64,000 nt of DNA from Vanessa cardui (Eukaryota > Arthropoda > Insecta > Lepidoptera > Nymphalidae): NCBI RefSeq assembly GCF_905220365.1, contig NC_061151.1:3900197-3964196 (forward strand), written 5' to 3'. The notes beneath the pieces are model-generated. The model worked only from the letters and a program-made list of their open reading frames with translations. It did no database searches and was not told the origin of the DNA. Position numbers and translations under genes: made by a program. This document shows positions 13,801 through 27,800 of this stretch, piece after piece; the stretch's first letter is position 1; each line of letters opens with the position of its first letter.

Positions 13801-16800
13801 TTAACGAAGTTGATAAATGTCACTTGAATGTCACGTTTGTCCAACCGGGAATATAGCAATAATGTTTAACGCCTGAGAAACGACACAGAGTAATCTTACT
13901 AATATTATAAATGCTAAACTTTGGACGGATAGATGTTCGGTGGGGAAAGGCTGAACGGATTTTAATAAAGTTTCAGCACAGAGGTATACTCTAAAATCGC
14001 ATATAGAGTACTTAACACGACGGCGAGAGCTGAGATGGCCCATTGGTTAGAACGCGTCTGTCTTAACCGATGATTTCGGGTTCAATTTTTCGTTCAAATT
14101 TCGGCAAGCACCGCTGATTCATGAGCTTAATTTGTCTTTATAATTCATTTCGTGCTCAGCGGTGAAGGAAAACATCGTGAGGAAACCTGCACGTGACAAA
14201 TTTTAAAGAAATTCTGCCACATGTGTATTCCAGCAACCCGCATTGAAACAGCGCGGTGGAATATGTTCCAAACCTTCTCCTAAAAAGAGAGGAGGCCTTT
14301 AGCCCAGCAATGGGAATTTTACAGGCTGTTGTTGTTGTTTGTTGTAACACGACGGCGAAGCCACGGCCTGAAACTAATCTATATATGTATTATAAGTGAG
14401 AAAATATCTCTGTCTGTCCGTCGCTCATTCACGACAAAACCGCTGAACCGAATTTGATGAAATTTGGTATAAAGCTGACTTGAACTCCAAGATTTTTTTT
14501 GTCTAAAACATGACAACTAACACCCTAAAATGCTAGCGAAGACGCGGGCGACTAGTATTATAAATGGAAGTATGTTTGTTACACAATCACAACATAACGA
14601 CTGAACGGATCTGAATGAAAATTAACTCAGAGATAGAGTATAGTCTGGAATAGCATATAGGGTACTGTTTTCGAAGAAATGCTTCTTACTACTACTACAC
14701 ACTGCCCCCTCCCGTCACTCCGGTGAAAAACAGTTGAGAAATAATTTAAAAAAAGAACACAGACTTGTATAAAATTGCAGATTGATAGCAGATGATACCT
14801 TAACTTGTAATGACATTTACATATTACATAATGTGTTTTAGGTGGTAGCGTTTTGTTAATTAAGATTCTAAAGCCGTTGGTCCGCTATTGTGTACGATAA
14901 CTCCTGCGCAGTTAGCTAATATACATTATAGATATCACATCAGAGCAATGGCAAGCTGTGTATATATCAACGTAAGATAACAAAATTCGTTAGATTACAA
15001 TCTCACGAGACAGATTGTAATCTAACAAATTTTGTAATCTTACGGTGGCATATATATTTTATTCTTTTTGTCTTTATTGTACAACACAGCGAAATTAAAC
15101 TAAATACAAAATAGATTTGACGACCTCCGTGGTCGAGTGGTGTGTACAATGGTTTTCATGGGTACGCCACTCTGAGGTTCCGGGTTCGATTCCCGACCGA
15201 GTCGATGTAGATTACCATTAGTTTTCTATGTTGTCTTGGGTCTGGGTGTTTGTGGTTCCTTCGTTACTTCTGATTTCCATAACACAAGTGCTTCAGCTAC
15301 TTACATTGGCATCAGAGTAATGTATGTGATGTTGTCTCATATTTAAAAAAATATATTTAGATTTGGCCTTAATAAAAAATAAAACAGGCATACAATTTTG
15401 GCGACATCGCTACATAGCGATCTCTTCCAGGCAACCAACGGTGTAGAATAGGAGAGCTCATAGAATATATGAGAGGTGCAGTAATAATAAATAAAGTGAC
15501 ATGAATTTATTACTATTGACTAAAACTATGAAATATATGTAAATATAAACTACACAAATATATATGTAGTCTCTAACAAAGGATACACCCTAAGTAAACA
15601 TTCTTAAAATAAAACAGTATAAGGTTTACAAATGTTATGTGCTCCATCAATTATAGGAGGGCATGCATCATCATTCTCCTGCCCTTATCCCATAATCAAA
15701 TATTCCATATGCATAATCAAATATTCTACTGAAACTTGGAAGACGATGATTGGAAATTGATGGGGGTAATTTTTGTAAGAACTTGATCAGTTATTCTACC
15801 GACAAACAACAGTACTCAGTATTGTTGTGTTCCGGTTTGAAGGGTGTGTGAGCCAGTGTAACTACAGGCACAAGGGACATAACATCTTAGTTCCCAAGGT
15901 TGGTGGCACATTGACGATGTAAGGAATATTTAATATTTCTTACAGCGTCATTGTCTATGGGTGATTGTAACCACTTACCATCAGGTGGCCCATATGCTCG
16001 TCCGCCAAACTATACCAAAAAAAATAAATAAGGAAAAGTGCGATGTCTAAATCAAGTCAAAGTAATGGACAATATATATGTATAGCGAAATACTCACTGA
16101 TTAATCAAGAAATCTCAGAAGATAACACCTACAAACTGGTGATTTGGTTCCCTATAGGGTGTATACATTCGCTAATATCGGCCAATCTTCCCCCTGAGGG
16201 GGTGAAACGGGTATTATAAGTTTGAGTTTTATAAATTGCGCGCGGGAAGCCGCAGGTTCATCTAGTTTGTAATATAAGAAGTATGTTTACAAATGCTATC
16301 AAAATAATTGCTATTAATATTTTGTGATTAGCACGAATGTATATACAAATTGTTTTATATTATTTTCATAATATATACGATTGTCGTTATGTATGCATGT
16401 ATTGTACGACACAACTTAGATGTAGCATCGGCAAATTCAATAAAACTGATTATGCCGACGCTATTCGTCGATACAGATTCTCGCGTCAGTTCAACCCGAG
16501 AAAGCAAGTGCATGTAAATCGACGTGTCAAATTGACAAATATATTAAGTCATATGATATTAAAAGTTATTACGTTTGTGCAAAGATCATATTCGCATAAT
16601 AAATAAATATTGATAGTTTGGGATAGTGTTCTTAATTCGGATGTGATCGTTTTTACGAATTTTGCCGATGCGACATCTGTTTTTTTAAGTTTTAGTTTGG
16701 CGGACGAGCATATGGGCCACCTGATGGTAAGTGGTCACCATCACCCATAGACAATGACGCTGTAAGAAATATTAAATATTCCTTACATCGTCAAAGCGCC

Positions 16801-19800
16801 ACCAACCTTGGAAACTAAGATGTTATGTCCCTTGTGCCTGTAGTTACACTGGCTCACTCATCCTTCAAACCGGAACACAACAATACTGAGTACTGTTATT
16901 TGGTAGAATAACTGATGAGTGGGTGGTACCTACCCAGACGGGTAGCCTACCACCAAGTGTTGTGTCGTACTATACCTACATAACAATCATTGTACTAATT
17001 ATTCGCAATGTTAAGATTATATGCGGTTAGTATAAAGGAATGTCTTTTTGTGTCATTCGGCGTCCGTCTGTCTGATGGTTCAATGTTTTGGAGGAGTTAT
17101 CGCGATTGTTATTAGTGATGTCGATAAGAAATATTTTTATCGATAGATTTTATGATTTTTTTATCGATGTGATTTTGCTTACCTATTTAGAAAATGAGTT
17201 GGATTTTGTATAAATTACATAAGTTTGAAGTTCTAGAGTTTGTTTTAGGTCAATACTTAATTAACGTCATAAGTGATTCAAAGGATAGAGATCGTTGAAC
17301 TTAACAGACGATAATGGGTTCAATTTATGTTTTTAATTAAACTCGTGTTTGCCAGTTGAGGAAAATATCGTGAGGACATCAGCACGTGACGTATCCAATT
17401 GTTCTATGCGTTGTGTGTGTACCACTAGCTCCACTTATGGGTAATCTCATCAGAAGGAACATAGTTCTCCTGGAGAGTCTACACTGTTGTACATCCTCAT
17501 GGCCTATTATCATCCGAACCCATTGATGTACCGCCGGTCTTGACGTCAAGAACACATCGCAATAACTACATATAACAACAATATCGAATTCCGAGTAAAT
17601 TAATGAGATAACAACATTAATTGTTGTATTGAAAATAAAAACAAATCAATTATCTGTCACGGAACAACGCGGTAATTAGTATATCGATAAACGTTTAACA
17701 CATCACTAATTGACGTTATCATAATTGTTATTGTACTATGTTTGGTGACCTAGCCTCGTTTGCGTATATCGGACGGTGTTATACGATAGTCTTAATTTAT
17801 GATATTCGCTATTTTTTGAGCCGCAATGGCTCAGTGGTTAGAAGGCGTGCATCTTAACCAATGATTGATTCGACGACCTCCATGGTCGTTTAGTGTGTAC
17901 ACCGGTTTTCATGGCACGCCATTCCTTATCATATAGAAAAAGTGTATTAGTTTTCTATGTTGTCTTGGGTTTGGGTGTTTGTGGTACCACCGTTACTTCT
18001 GATTTCCCATAACAAATGCTTTAGCTACTTACATTGGGATCAGAGTAATGTATGTGATGTTGTCCAATATTTATTTATGTATTTGTAGATTGCGGGTTCA
18101 ATCTCACGCAAACATCAGTTTATAAATTAATCTCGTGCTCGGCGGTTAAAGAAAACATCGTGAGGAAACTTGCATGTGACTTGAACGAATTTCTGCCACA
18201 TTTGTGCCAACCTGCATTGAAACAGCGTGGTGGAATATGTTCCAAACCTTCCACTCAAAAGGAGAGGAGATTTCAACCCAGTATTGGGCAATTTACAGGC
18301 TGTTAATGTATTTATATAAGTTATCGTTTTACCCGACCAAAATGAAAACGTTTTATTTTCTTTTTAATTGCAAGAAAACTACATCCCTTTTAAAAAGCAA
18401 CTCCTTATCAGAATATGTATGATTGCAAATATAGTGACTAAAATATACAATAATAGTTGTATAGAATCTTCTTACTGATTATTCACTACAGCATAACGCG
18501 GTCCAACTATTTATCGTTTGTAATTTTCTTATTGTACGAAATAGTATACTCTGAATTCCCGACAAGGCTGGTGCGAAAGATTTGAGGAACGCTTTTGACA
18601 GATTACTTTTTCTTTTCTTTCTTAAACAGTACTTAAGTGTTAATGTATACTGTCCAAGATGTTTTTTAAAGGTGCTTTTTTATTTTAGTTGTTGTGGATG
18701 TGTTTGCGTGTGTGCTTGTGTGTATATTTTTGTTTGGTGATATAAATATACGATAAAGGTTTTTAAAAGAAAATTTGTTGGTATGTAATTTGTCGGTCCA
18801 GTAGTTTTGCGGTGAAAGACCAACAGACCGTCAGACGTACATTCGCATTTATATTATTAGTATAGGTTTTGATGAAATAATTCTCAGGCGGCAAGTTGAG
18901 TATAAAAATTTGATGACGCCACGTTTTGGTACACTTCGCGTGAAAGAAAAGTGAGATATGACGAAGAGAGAAAGAGAGGTCGCTTTTTTGTAACTAAAAT
19001 CGATCGTATTATATGTCGTATCATAATAAACACGTAATTAAATTGGCGTGTCTGTTTGTAATACTAAAATAATTTTACTCAATGCATATGTTTACACGGA
19101 ACATATACCATAAAAATATTTTTTACAATTTCTGTCGATCTGTCTGCCTGTCTGTGTTATTCCGTCTAATCTCTGGAAACTTTTAACCAATTTTGAAGGG
19201 ACTTTCATTGTCAGATATCTAGACTGAAGTAATAAAGAGTAACTTAGGCAACTTACATTTTATATATAAAAAAAAGTCACACTGCAATGTCCAAATACTG
19301 TCTAGATTGACGAATTAATAAGTTATAGTAAAATCTGTGAAGTAAATTATATATTTTTTTTGTTAAATTCAAAAGCAAATGAAGTTGCGGTATCAGCTAG
19401 GTATTATATAAGAATATTATACTACAATGACAATCAATCCTACCTACATCTTAAGTCTGCCTCGTTTTAATAATCAAATTTTAATTTAAAGATATTTATT
19501 ATTTAATATAATAATTTAAGTTACAATTGTTAATAAAAGTTGCCTTATCACGAGCGTATTGATAGTTTAAATAAACAAATGATTAAGCAAGGTTATTTCA
19601 ATTAAAAATTTATACAATGCGAAGTTGGGTCTTAGAAAATGTATATTGGAATTATTATTATAAATTAATAACTTGTGTATTGTACGGCTATCGAGGTTAG
19701 GGTGGGCTATTCCCCAAGGTAGACTACCTGAATAATTAGTTTTGACCTGGATAGTCAAGTCTACATTCCTAACTGGGGTACGAGGGTTGAAAAGTAGCAA

Positions 19801-22800
19801 CCCCGAGTTTGGGCGCCTTACCTATATGGTATAGTGTAACACTATAGATAAGGCACCCCAGAAGGTCTCTTAAAGACTAATCTATGGGGATAGGCGATCG
19901 TCAGAACACTACCTACTTGTGGTCCTTAGTACGGTCAGTGAGTCAGTCACATCATTCTTAAACCCGCAATCATCGGTTAAGATGCACGCGTTCTAACCAC
20001 TGGGCCATCTCACTCTTTTGAGAATATTACACTTAACTACTCACACCCACTATCATAGTTCCGATAGCTGTTTCGTCGAAGTACTAAACACAATTTTTTT
20101 CCGAAAAGCCATTATGAATATCATGGATTAATCAAGCTTTCGATTAATGATATAGTGTCCATTCGCTATCAGATGTTGTTTATTTGGCTTTTGTCCTCTT
20201 GTGGTAGGAATAGACCACACCGTTTATATATTTTGAAGTTAATAACTATACTCTAGTACTTTTCAATAGTTTACCTTGTAACTATATAAACACAATCATA
20301 TAGCTGAATGTCATTAACGTTGTAATAATAGCCTGTGCTTCTTTTCCACCGCCCGTATTTCGCGTGTCTTCCAGTTTACGTCATCAAACGCCAAGGGTGG
20401 GACGAATGACGTCACAATTCGTGCAAATACGAATGCCAATCGAGACTTCAATAGTTTCTTTGGTCGCAGTGCAATTTAAAATTTCCATGCCAATAGTATA
20501 AAATCTTATTATAAGTGTGTAAAATTTAGATGTTCTTGTAACCCACGCAAAAACGGTTACTCTAATTTTGATGAAAATTGGATAGGAAATAACTTATGTC
20601 CGGACTGATTTGAACACATAGGCATTTGTGACCTGAACTTAGACTACCTAACACTTGACCCTCAAACGAGGATGTGAAGCAAGTTCAGAAATGTTTTAAA
20701 TTGAGTTTGAGAATTGCTGGAATTTCGGAATTATTTTGTCTGGTATAGAAAATCGAATGGAAAAAAGGAATGGAATGAAAAGTCTTGAAAAATTGGACGA
20801 GTAAATGGAATACGTGATAATTGATCAAAATTCGCTGATGATATTACGCTCTTTCTATATCTGTTTTCCTCTACCTTAAGATTGCTTGTAAGAGATCGCT
20901 GTGCTAGCGATAAGGCTGCCTCTTGTATATCTTTTAACTAACCGTGTATATGTGATTTATTTACTGGTGTACAATAAAGAGTGTTTTGATTTTGATTTTT
21001 GATATTTGGATAAGGATCTTGTATGTGTTGTTACTGGATTCATAATTTTTCGTTACGTTTTCAGCTGAACCGTCTGATGACGGAGATCTACGAGACCGTG
21101 AAGGCAGCTTGCAACATGGACGAGAACAAACCGGGGAGCTTCCCCACTGATCTCTCAGACGCAACCAGTGAAGGTGAGTCGGCTTTCCACAATAGACTGG
21201 ATTCTATCAGATAAGGCTATGTATCTTGTAGAGAGGTGTAATGTCTCTTAGGTGTTTTTGAATAATGGAACTATTTGTGCCGAAACTGATTAATTTTTTG
21301 GGTACATTTAAAAGTATGAGTTTCGATATGTATATTCATATTATAAATGTGAAAGAAACTTTATCTGTCTGTCTAAATGTCGCTCTTTCACAACCAAACC
21401 GCTGAAATGTATTTAATGAAATTTGGTATGAAGCAAACTTGAACTCTAAGAAAGGACATAGGTATTTTTTTGCCTAACGACTGACAACCAACATCTTCAA
21501 ACGCGGGCGACTGCTATAGTTATATTTACAGCTGCACAGTTAATAGCGTTAAGTATAAGTCAGAGTCAAAGTTAGGTAGTTGAGCAAAGTTAATGTTGTG
21601 ATCTCCTTTTTCCAGAATCAGTAACCCTTACAAGGAGTCTGACTGAAAAGAGGAAGAATTACGTCCGTCGAGTCTCATCAAGGGTGGCATATTTGGACAA
21701 GAATGTCAAAACGCGTTTCAGACACCAAACATCCATCTGCTCGTACAAATCAGAAATCTTAGACAACCCATACTCCACATTTCGATCCTGGAAAAGTTTC
21801 AGAACTTCACAGAGCAACCTGGCCAGGGATAAAATGGAGCGTCACGATTCCACTGATTCGAAGATCAATCTGACGGATTCCAGTGGTAACATATTGTCCA
21901 TAAAGGACATGGTCAGCGACGATTCCCTGGATAATCTGAGTATTGATGAGAAGGCGGGCTGTTTGGACATTGATCTGCCCTTCGTGCCCAGAGATAAGGG
22001 TCTCTTCAATGTGTGTCTGCTGGTAGGACTGAATTATATGACCGGTGAGGCGTACGTCAAGAGCGTATTTCCGAGTCAGGTGAGATAATTAATAATTAAT
22101 TATAAAACCAAGCAAAAATGTTTAGTACTCTTTCGGTTTGAAAATGTGGGTGAGCCAAGTGAGGTGAAAATGTGTAACTACATATACAAGACATAGACAT
22201 AGGACATACCTTAGTACGCAAGACATTTAAGCAATGGTTATGTTATGCATTTGTTCAGTGGTGACAACTTACCATCAAGTGTCCATTAAATTCTTCTCAG
22301 TAATTTGAAGTGTACCCCGCCAAGTGACCTGATTACTTGTCAGTAGATATATTATAATATATATGACATTATGTTAAAAAACTATGTTCATCACGTGACC
22401 GGTTAACGATCCTGAGATGATCAATAGTGTCATAAAAATGACATTTATAATTCGGTCACGCTTCAACCATTTACGGGTAGATTTTAATTTTATAGGTTTC
22501 GATATGAGCGTGACAGAAGATGCGAAATGTTTGAGAGTAAAAGAGATAGCTGTTTGCAAACAATTGCGCTTCAAATGTTTAGTTGGCATACATCTCATAC
22601 ACAGACTGCTATACAACATGACATATCTAAAAAGTTTCTAGAAATTTCCAAATATCTCAATCAAATTATGTCATTGATATTATGTGTATCTGATATAATA
22701 TGTTGTTAATTTTGTTTCTAGGTACAAGTACCGCCACATATAGAGAACTTAATATTTCCCGAAACAATAAGTTCGGGAACGATCGGCGAATGGGCGACAG

Positions 22801-24762
22801 AGACGGCTGCACAGTGCTACTCGCTCGTACTTACAGATGAGAGGGGAGAGCGAGCCTATGGGTGAGTTGATAGTATTATTTGGGCTTTTTGTAAGTCCAT
22901 CTGGATTGAAAACATTAATAGCCTGTAAATTTCCCACTGCTGGGCTAAGGCTTTCTCTCCCTTTGAAGAGAAGGCTTGGAACATATTCCACCACGGTGTT
23001 CGAACGCAGTTGGTTGGATACATAAATTAATATTAATTTAAATAATTGTATTAACTAACATGACTGTATTTTTTAAATGTTGAAAAAGTAACAACTGAGT
23101 TTCTTGCCGGTTCTTCTCGGTAGGATCTACTTTCCGAACCGGTGGTAGCTTCACTTAATTGTTAAATGACGATTCAAATGTGCTTGTAAAAGCCTAATTG
23201 AATAAAGTTTATTTTGATTTTGATTTTGAGTGGGAGAGTTTCATCGAAATGAGTCACATGCAGATTTTCTTCCTTAAAATGTGTTTGAAATTCAACTCGA
23301 GCTCAGCTATGAAGGAAAGCATCGTGAGAAAACCTACATGTGCCGAATTTAAAGGGTATTCTGCAACGTGAATTCAACTAACCGCATTGAAGCAGCGTGG
23401 TAGATTATGCCTCTAAACCTTCTCCTAAAAAGGCCATCTGCCTTAGCCTAGATGTGGGAAATTTACAGGCTGACATTTAATTATGGATAGTGGTGACCAA
23501 TTTCAACTATAGGCTCTTCTGTCAGTCTGCCTACCTGATGTAATTTTTAATATGTGTACTGATTTCGATAATGCATTTGTTTTTACAGCTACTGCCGTCG
23601 AGTGCTCCCAGAGGGCGCCACTACATGCCTCCCTCTCTGCTATTGTCTCATTGGCAAGTACAGAGCGCCTGGTTTTTATTATAAGGTGAGTTATATTAAT
23701 TATAACTTTTATCAAATCATAGAACTTATATCACCAAGTTTCAAACTACGAGGTTTTTGATTGATTATTATTATTGATTTTAAACTACTGATAATTAAAC
23801 TTATTTTGTAGGCTGTTGTTAACGGTACAATTCCATAATGACTTGTGAAGTTTTTTGTACCTTAAGCCTTAAGTTTTGTGTATCTTAAACCGAGATGGCC
23901 CAGTGGTTAAAACGCGTGCATTTTAACCGATGATTGCAGATTTTCATGTGCTTAATTTGTTTTTATAATTCATCTCGTGCTCGGTATTAAGGAAAACTTT
24001 GTGAGGAAACCTGATTGTGTTTAATTTCATCGAAATTCTGCCACATGTGTATTCCACCTCGCATTGGAACAGCGTTGTGGAATATATTGCATACAAACCT
24101 CTTCAAAGTAGTGGGAAAACAGGACGTTAGTATAATGTAATGTATGTTTAATTCTAGGTATTACAAGAGATCGAATCGCACCACGGCAATTCAGAGGTCG
24201 AAATCAATCAAATACTACAGCAATTATTTGAAACGGATTTCCCGAACCCAGGGGAACAGATATCGATAACGTACACGAACGTCAGCAAGGATAAGTCTAG
24301 GAACTCAGTCAGCCTGGGTGACATACACAAGTGCAAGACGATGCCTGATCCCAGGAGAAACGAGAGCACCATGAACGTGTCAGTCAGGAAGGATCTCTCA
24401 GGGTCTCAGGTCTTGGAGGACAGTGACGCCGTCAGCCATGAGTTGCCGGAGTATTATGACTTGGAGAATAATAATCGACCAAGATTATTGAGCATAGAGA
24501 GACCCAGGTAACGTTATTGTATTACCGGCACATTGCCGTTATCATTATTTTTGGTACCCATATGTGGCTGCCGAGCGATCGTGGGTTGTCGGGCGAAGAT
24601 AATTAAAATCACGCGTATGAGATTGTTTTACAACATCCAATAGTTATTACAACGAAATATTATCCATACAGTGTCTGTTTGTAATATTAAAATAACCGCT
24701 TTCTGCTACATGCATTTGTCTTTATATACGGTACACATACCAAAACACACATTTTTAGAATT

Positions 24763-24803
<41 letters not shown>

Positions 24804-27800
24804 GTTTGTTCCGGGTAATCTCTGGAACGGTTGGGCCGATTTGAACAGGACTTTCATTGGCGGGTAGGTAATGTACTAAGGCGTAACTTAGGCTACTTAT
24901 TATACGCAAATAATACAAAGTTTTGGAAATATAAGCGCCCAACTTAAGTTGAGCTCTTTCTGATATGGTTGTCGATATGAATTGGGGGTCAGCTTATACT
25001 GGTACTTGATCGGGTGTATGTTGCAATTTTGCACGCCACGCCACGCGGACGTCGTCGTCTGTTTGTATTTTTTCTACTACGTGGACATGAAAGTATATAC
25101 GGTACACATGCCAAAACGTATAATTGTAGAAGTTTATAATGTGATGTCGTAAGCAAACAAATTCTGTAGTATGTTTAGTATCAGTATTGCACCAATAGTC
25201 AGTAATACAATCAACTCAGGTAATGACGCTCTACCAGGCACGTTTTGTTTCTGCGAGATGCAATTGATTGTTTTCCGTTTGACTTCGCTTACAAAAGAGA
25301 CTGAAGTCGCGTCAGAGCGAAGAGACGTCAAAACCGCCACAATTTAAAAAGGTTGCTATCCCATATCATAATCGCATTTGACGTTTCTTGATGCTCTCAA
25401 AATACAGTGGCGCCGTCATATTATTAATCACTAGCTGTGTGAAAAAATTGTAGCCTAAGTTACTCCGTATTATATCAGTTATCTGTTCAGCCGTTTCAGT
25501 CGGTCAGCCGTTCCAGAGATTAGCCGGAACAAACAGACCGACAAAAATTGTAAAAAAAGTTATTTTGGTATATGTACTTTGTATACATACATACATATAT
25601 ACAAATGCATTGAGTAAAAAAGGGCTATTTTAATATCACAAACAGACACTCCAATTTTATTATATGTATAGATTACATGGTATAAAACATAGTCGCTTAC
25701 TGTCTGGTTCTATGTTTGGTTAGATCTTTGAAATTACGCAACGAATTTTGATGCCTTTTTAATAGATAGAGTGATTAGAGATAGATTTTGGTGTATAATA
25801 CATGGACAATATAGTAAAGAAACACTGATAATTTTAGAAGTTTCTAATGTGATGTCGTAACATCTTTTGTAGTATATTTATTATCTGTATTTTACCCATG
25901 CTAAGCCAATCGCTAGTTAATATCATAAATGGGAAAGTTTGAATGGATATTTGTTGTTAAATCACGCCATAACGACCGACAAATAAGCCACCTGATGGTA
26001 AGTGGTCACCCAGCAATGACGCTCTAAGAAATTACCATTCCTGACTAAGTTAAAGTGCTGAGATATATCCCTTGTACATAGACACATGTATTACATACAA
26101 AAACCTTCCTCTCGAACCCCTCTATCTATTCGAAAAAATCGCATCAAAATTCGTTGCGTAATTTTAAAGATCTAAGCATACATAGGGATAGACAGCGGTA
26201 ATCGAATTTTTTTTTTTTTATGTTATAGGTTGGCGGACGAGCATATGGGCCACCTGATGGAAAGTGGTCACCATCACCCATAGACAATGACACTGTAAGA
26301 TATATTACCTTACATCGTCAATGGGCCACCAACCTTGGGAACTAAGATGTTATGTCCCTTGTGCCTGTAGTTACACTGGCTCACTCACCCTTCAAACCGG
26401 AACACAACAATACTGAGTACTGTTATTTGGCGGTAGAATAACTGATGAGTGGGTGGTACCTACCCAGACGGGCTTGCACAAAGCCCTACGACCAAGTGTT
26501 TGGCCACCATTTGTTTTATATATAATAATTAAGATTTTAAGTGCAGGAGTAAAAATATTAAACAACTCTGACCTTGAATTATCCTATTGCTAGAGAATAA
26601 CATACTATGTATTATGTAGCATTTATATATAATTAAAGATATATTTCGTCAATAGGACTAGGATTATAAAGCGTCCCTTGGATCCAAGAGCTGATGAGGA
26701 CAACGTGTCGATATTACTGGACACCTTCGGAGCTGGTCTCGTGATCAAGGTTTTTGGATCGTTACTCTTGGAGCGGAAGGTTATCATCATGGGTGATGAA
26801 TTGAGGTGAGATTTTTGTATATAAAATGGTGGGTCAAGTGGGATAATTCGTATTTAGTCATTGGGGGGGGGGGGGTGTCTGACGTCATCTCACAAGTAAC
26901 ATTCTTTCTAACCATATCGTCTTTCACACAATCCATCCATCGTTTTATTGACGATTCCCTGCCTCTATATCCACCCACATTTCTCAAGACATTCCTCACA
27001 ATATGTTCCTCATTCCTTCGCATAACATGGTTTAGGTTGGCGGACGAGCATATGGGCCACCTGATGGTAAGTGGTCACCATCACCCATAGACAATGACGC
27101 TGTAAGAAAATATTAAATATTCCTAACATCGTCAATGTGCCACCGGCCTTGGGAACTAAGATGTTATGTCCCTTGTGCCTGTAGTTACACTGGCTCACTC
27201 AACCTTCAAACCGGAACACAAAAATACTGAGTACTGTTATTTGGCGGTAAAATAACTGGTGAGTGGGTGGTACCTACCCAGACGGGCTTGCCCGCCCACA
27301 ATTTCTCGGCTATCGTTGTCTCTTTCAAACTTCCTCTTATGTACTCATTCCTTACTCTATCACACATTCCTCTCAGCATTCTCATCTCCGCTAAATGCAA
27401 TTGTCTTTCAGTCATCCCTTTTGTAGCCCAACACTCTGATCCATACAGAACAGTAGGTCTGATCATGGTCTTAATTGACTTTGAATATTAATATCGACTG
27501 ATAAATCATTTATTCCAGTGTCATCTCTTCGTGTATGGAAGCGTTACAGAGCGCTCTGTACCCCTTCGTGTGGCAGCAACCCCTAATATCGACCATCCCC
27601 TCTCAGATACAGAGGGATGTGCTCACAGCGCCGCTACCGATTTTAGCAGCTATGTTGTCAGACCACAACCCCGCCCAGATCGAAGAGGTAATATACATAA
27701 CAGAACACTTTATTTAAATTATATACTGTTTTATATAATTTAAACAAACTATAAATTCCCACTGCTGTGCTAAAGGCCTCCTCTTCCTTTGAGGAGAAGA

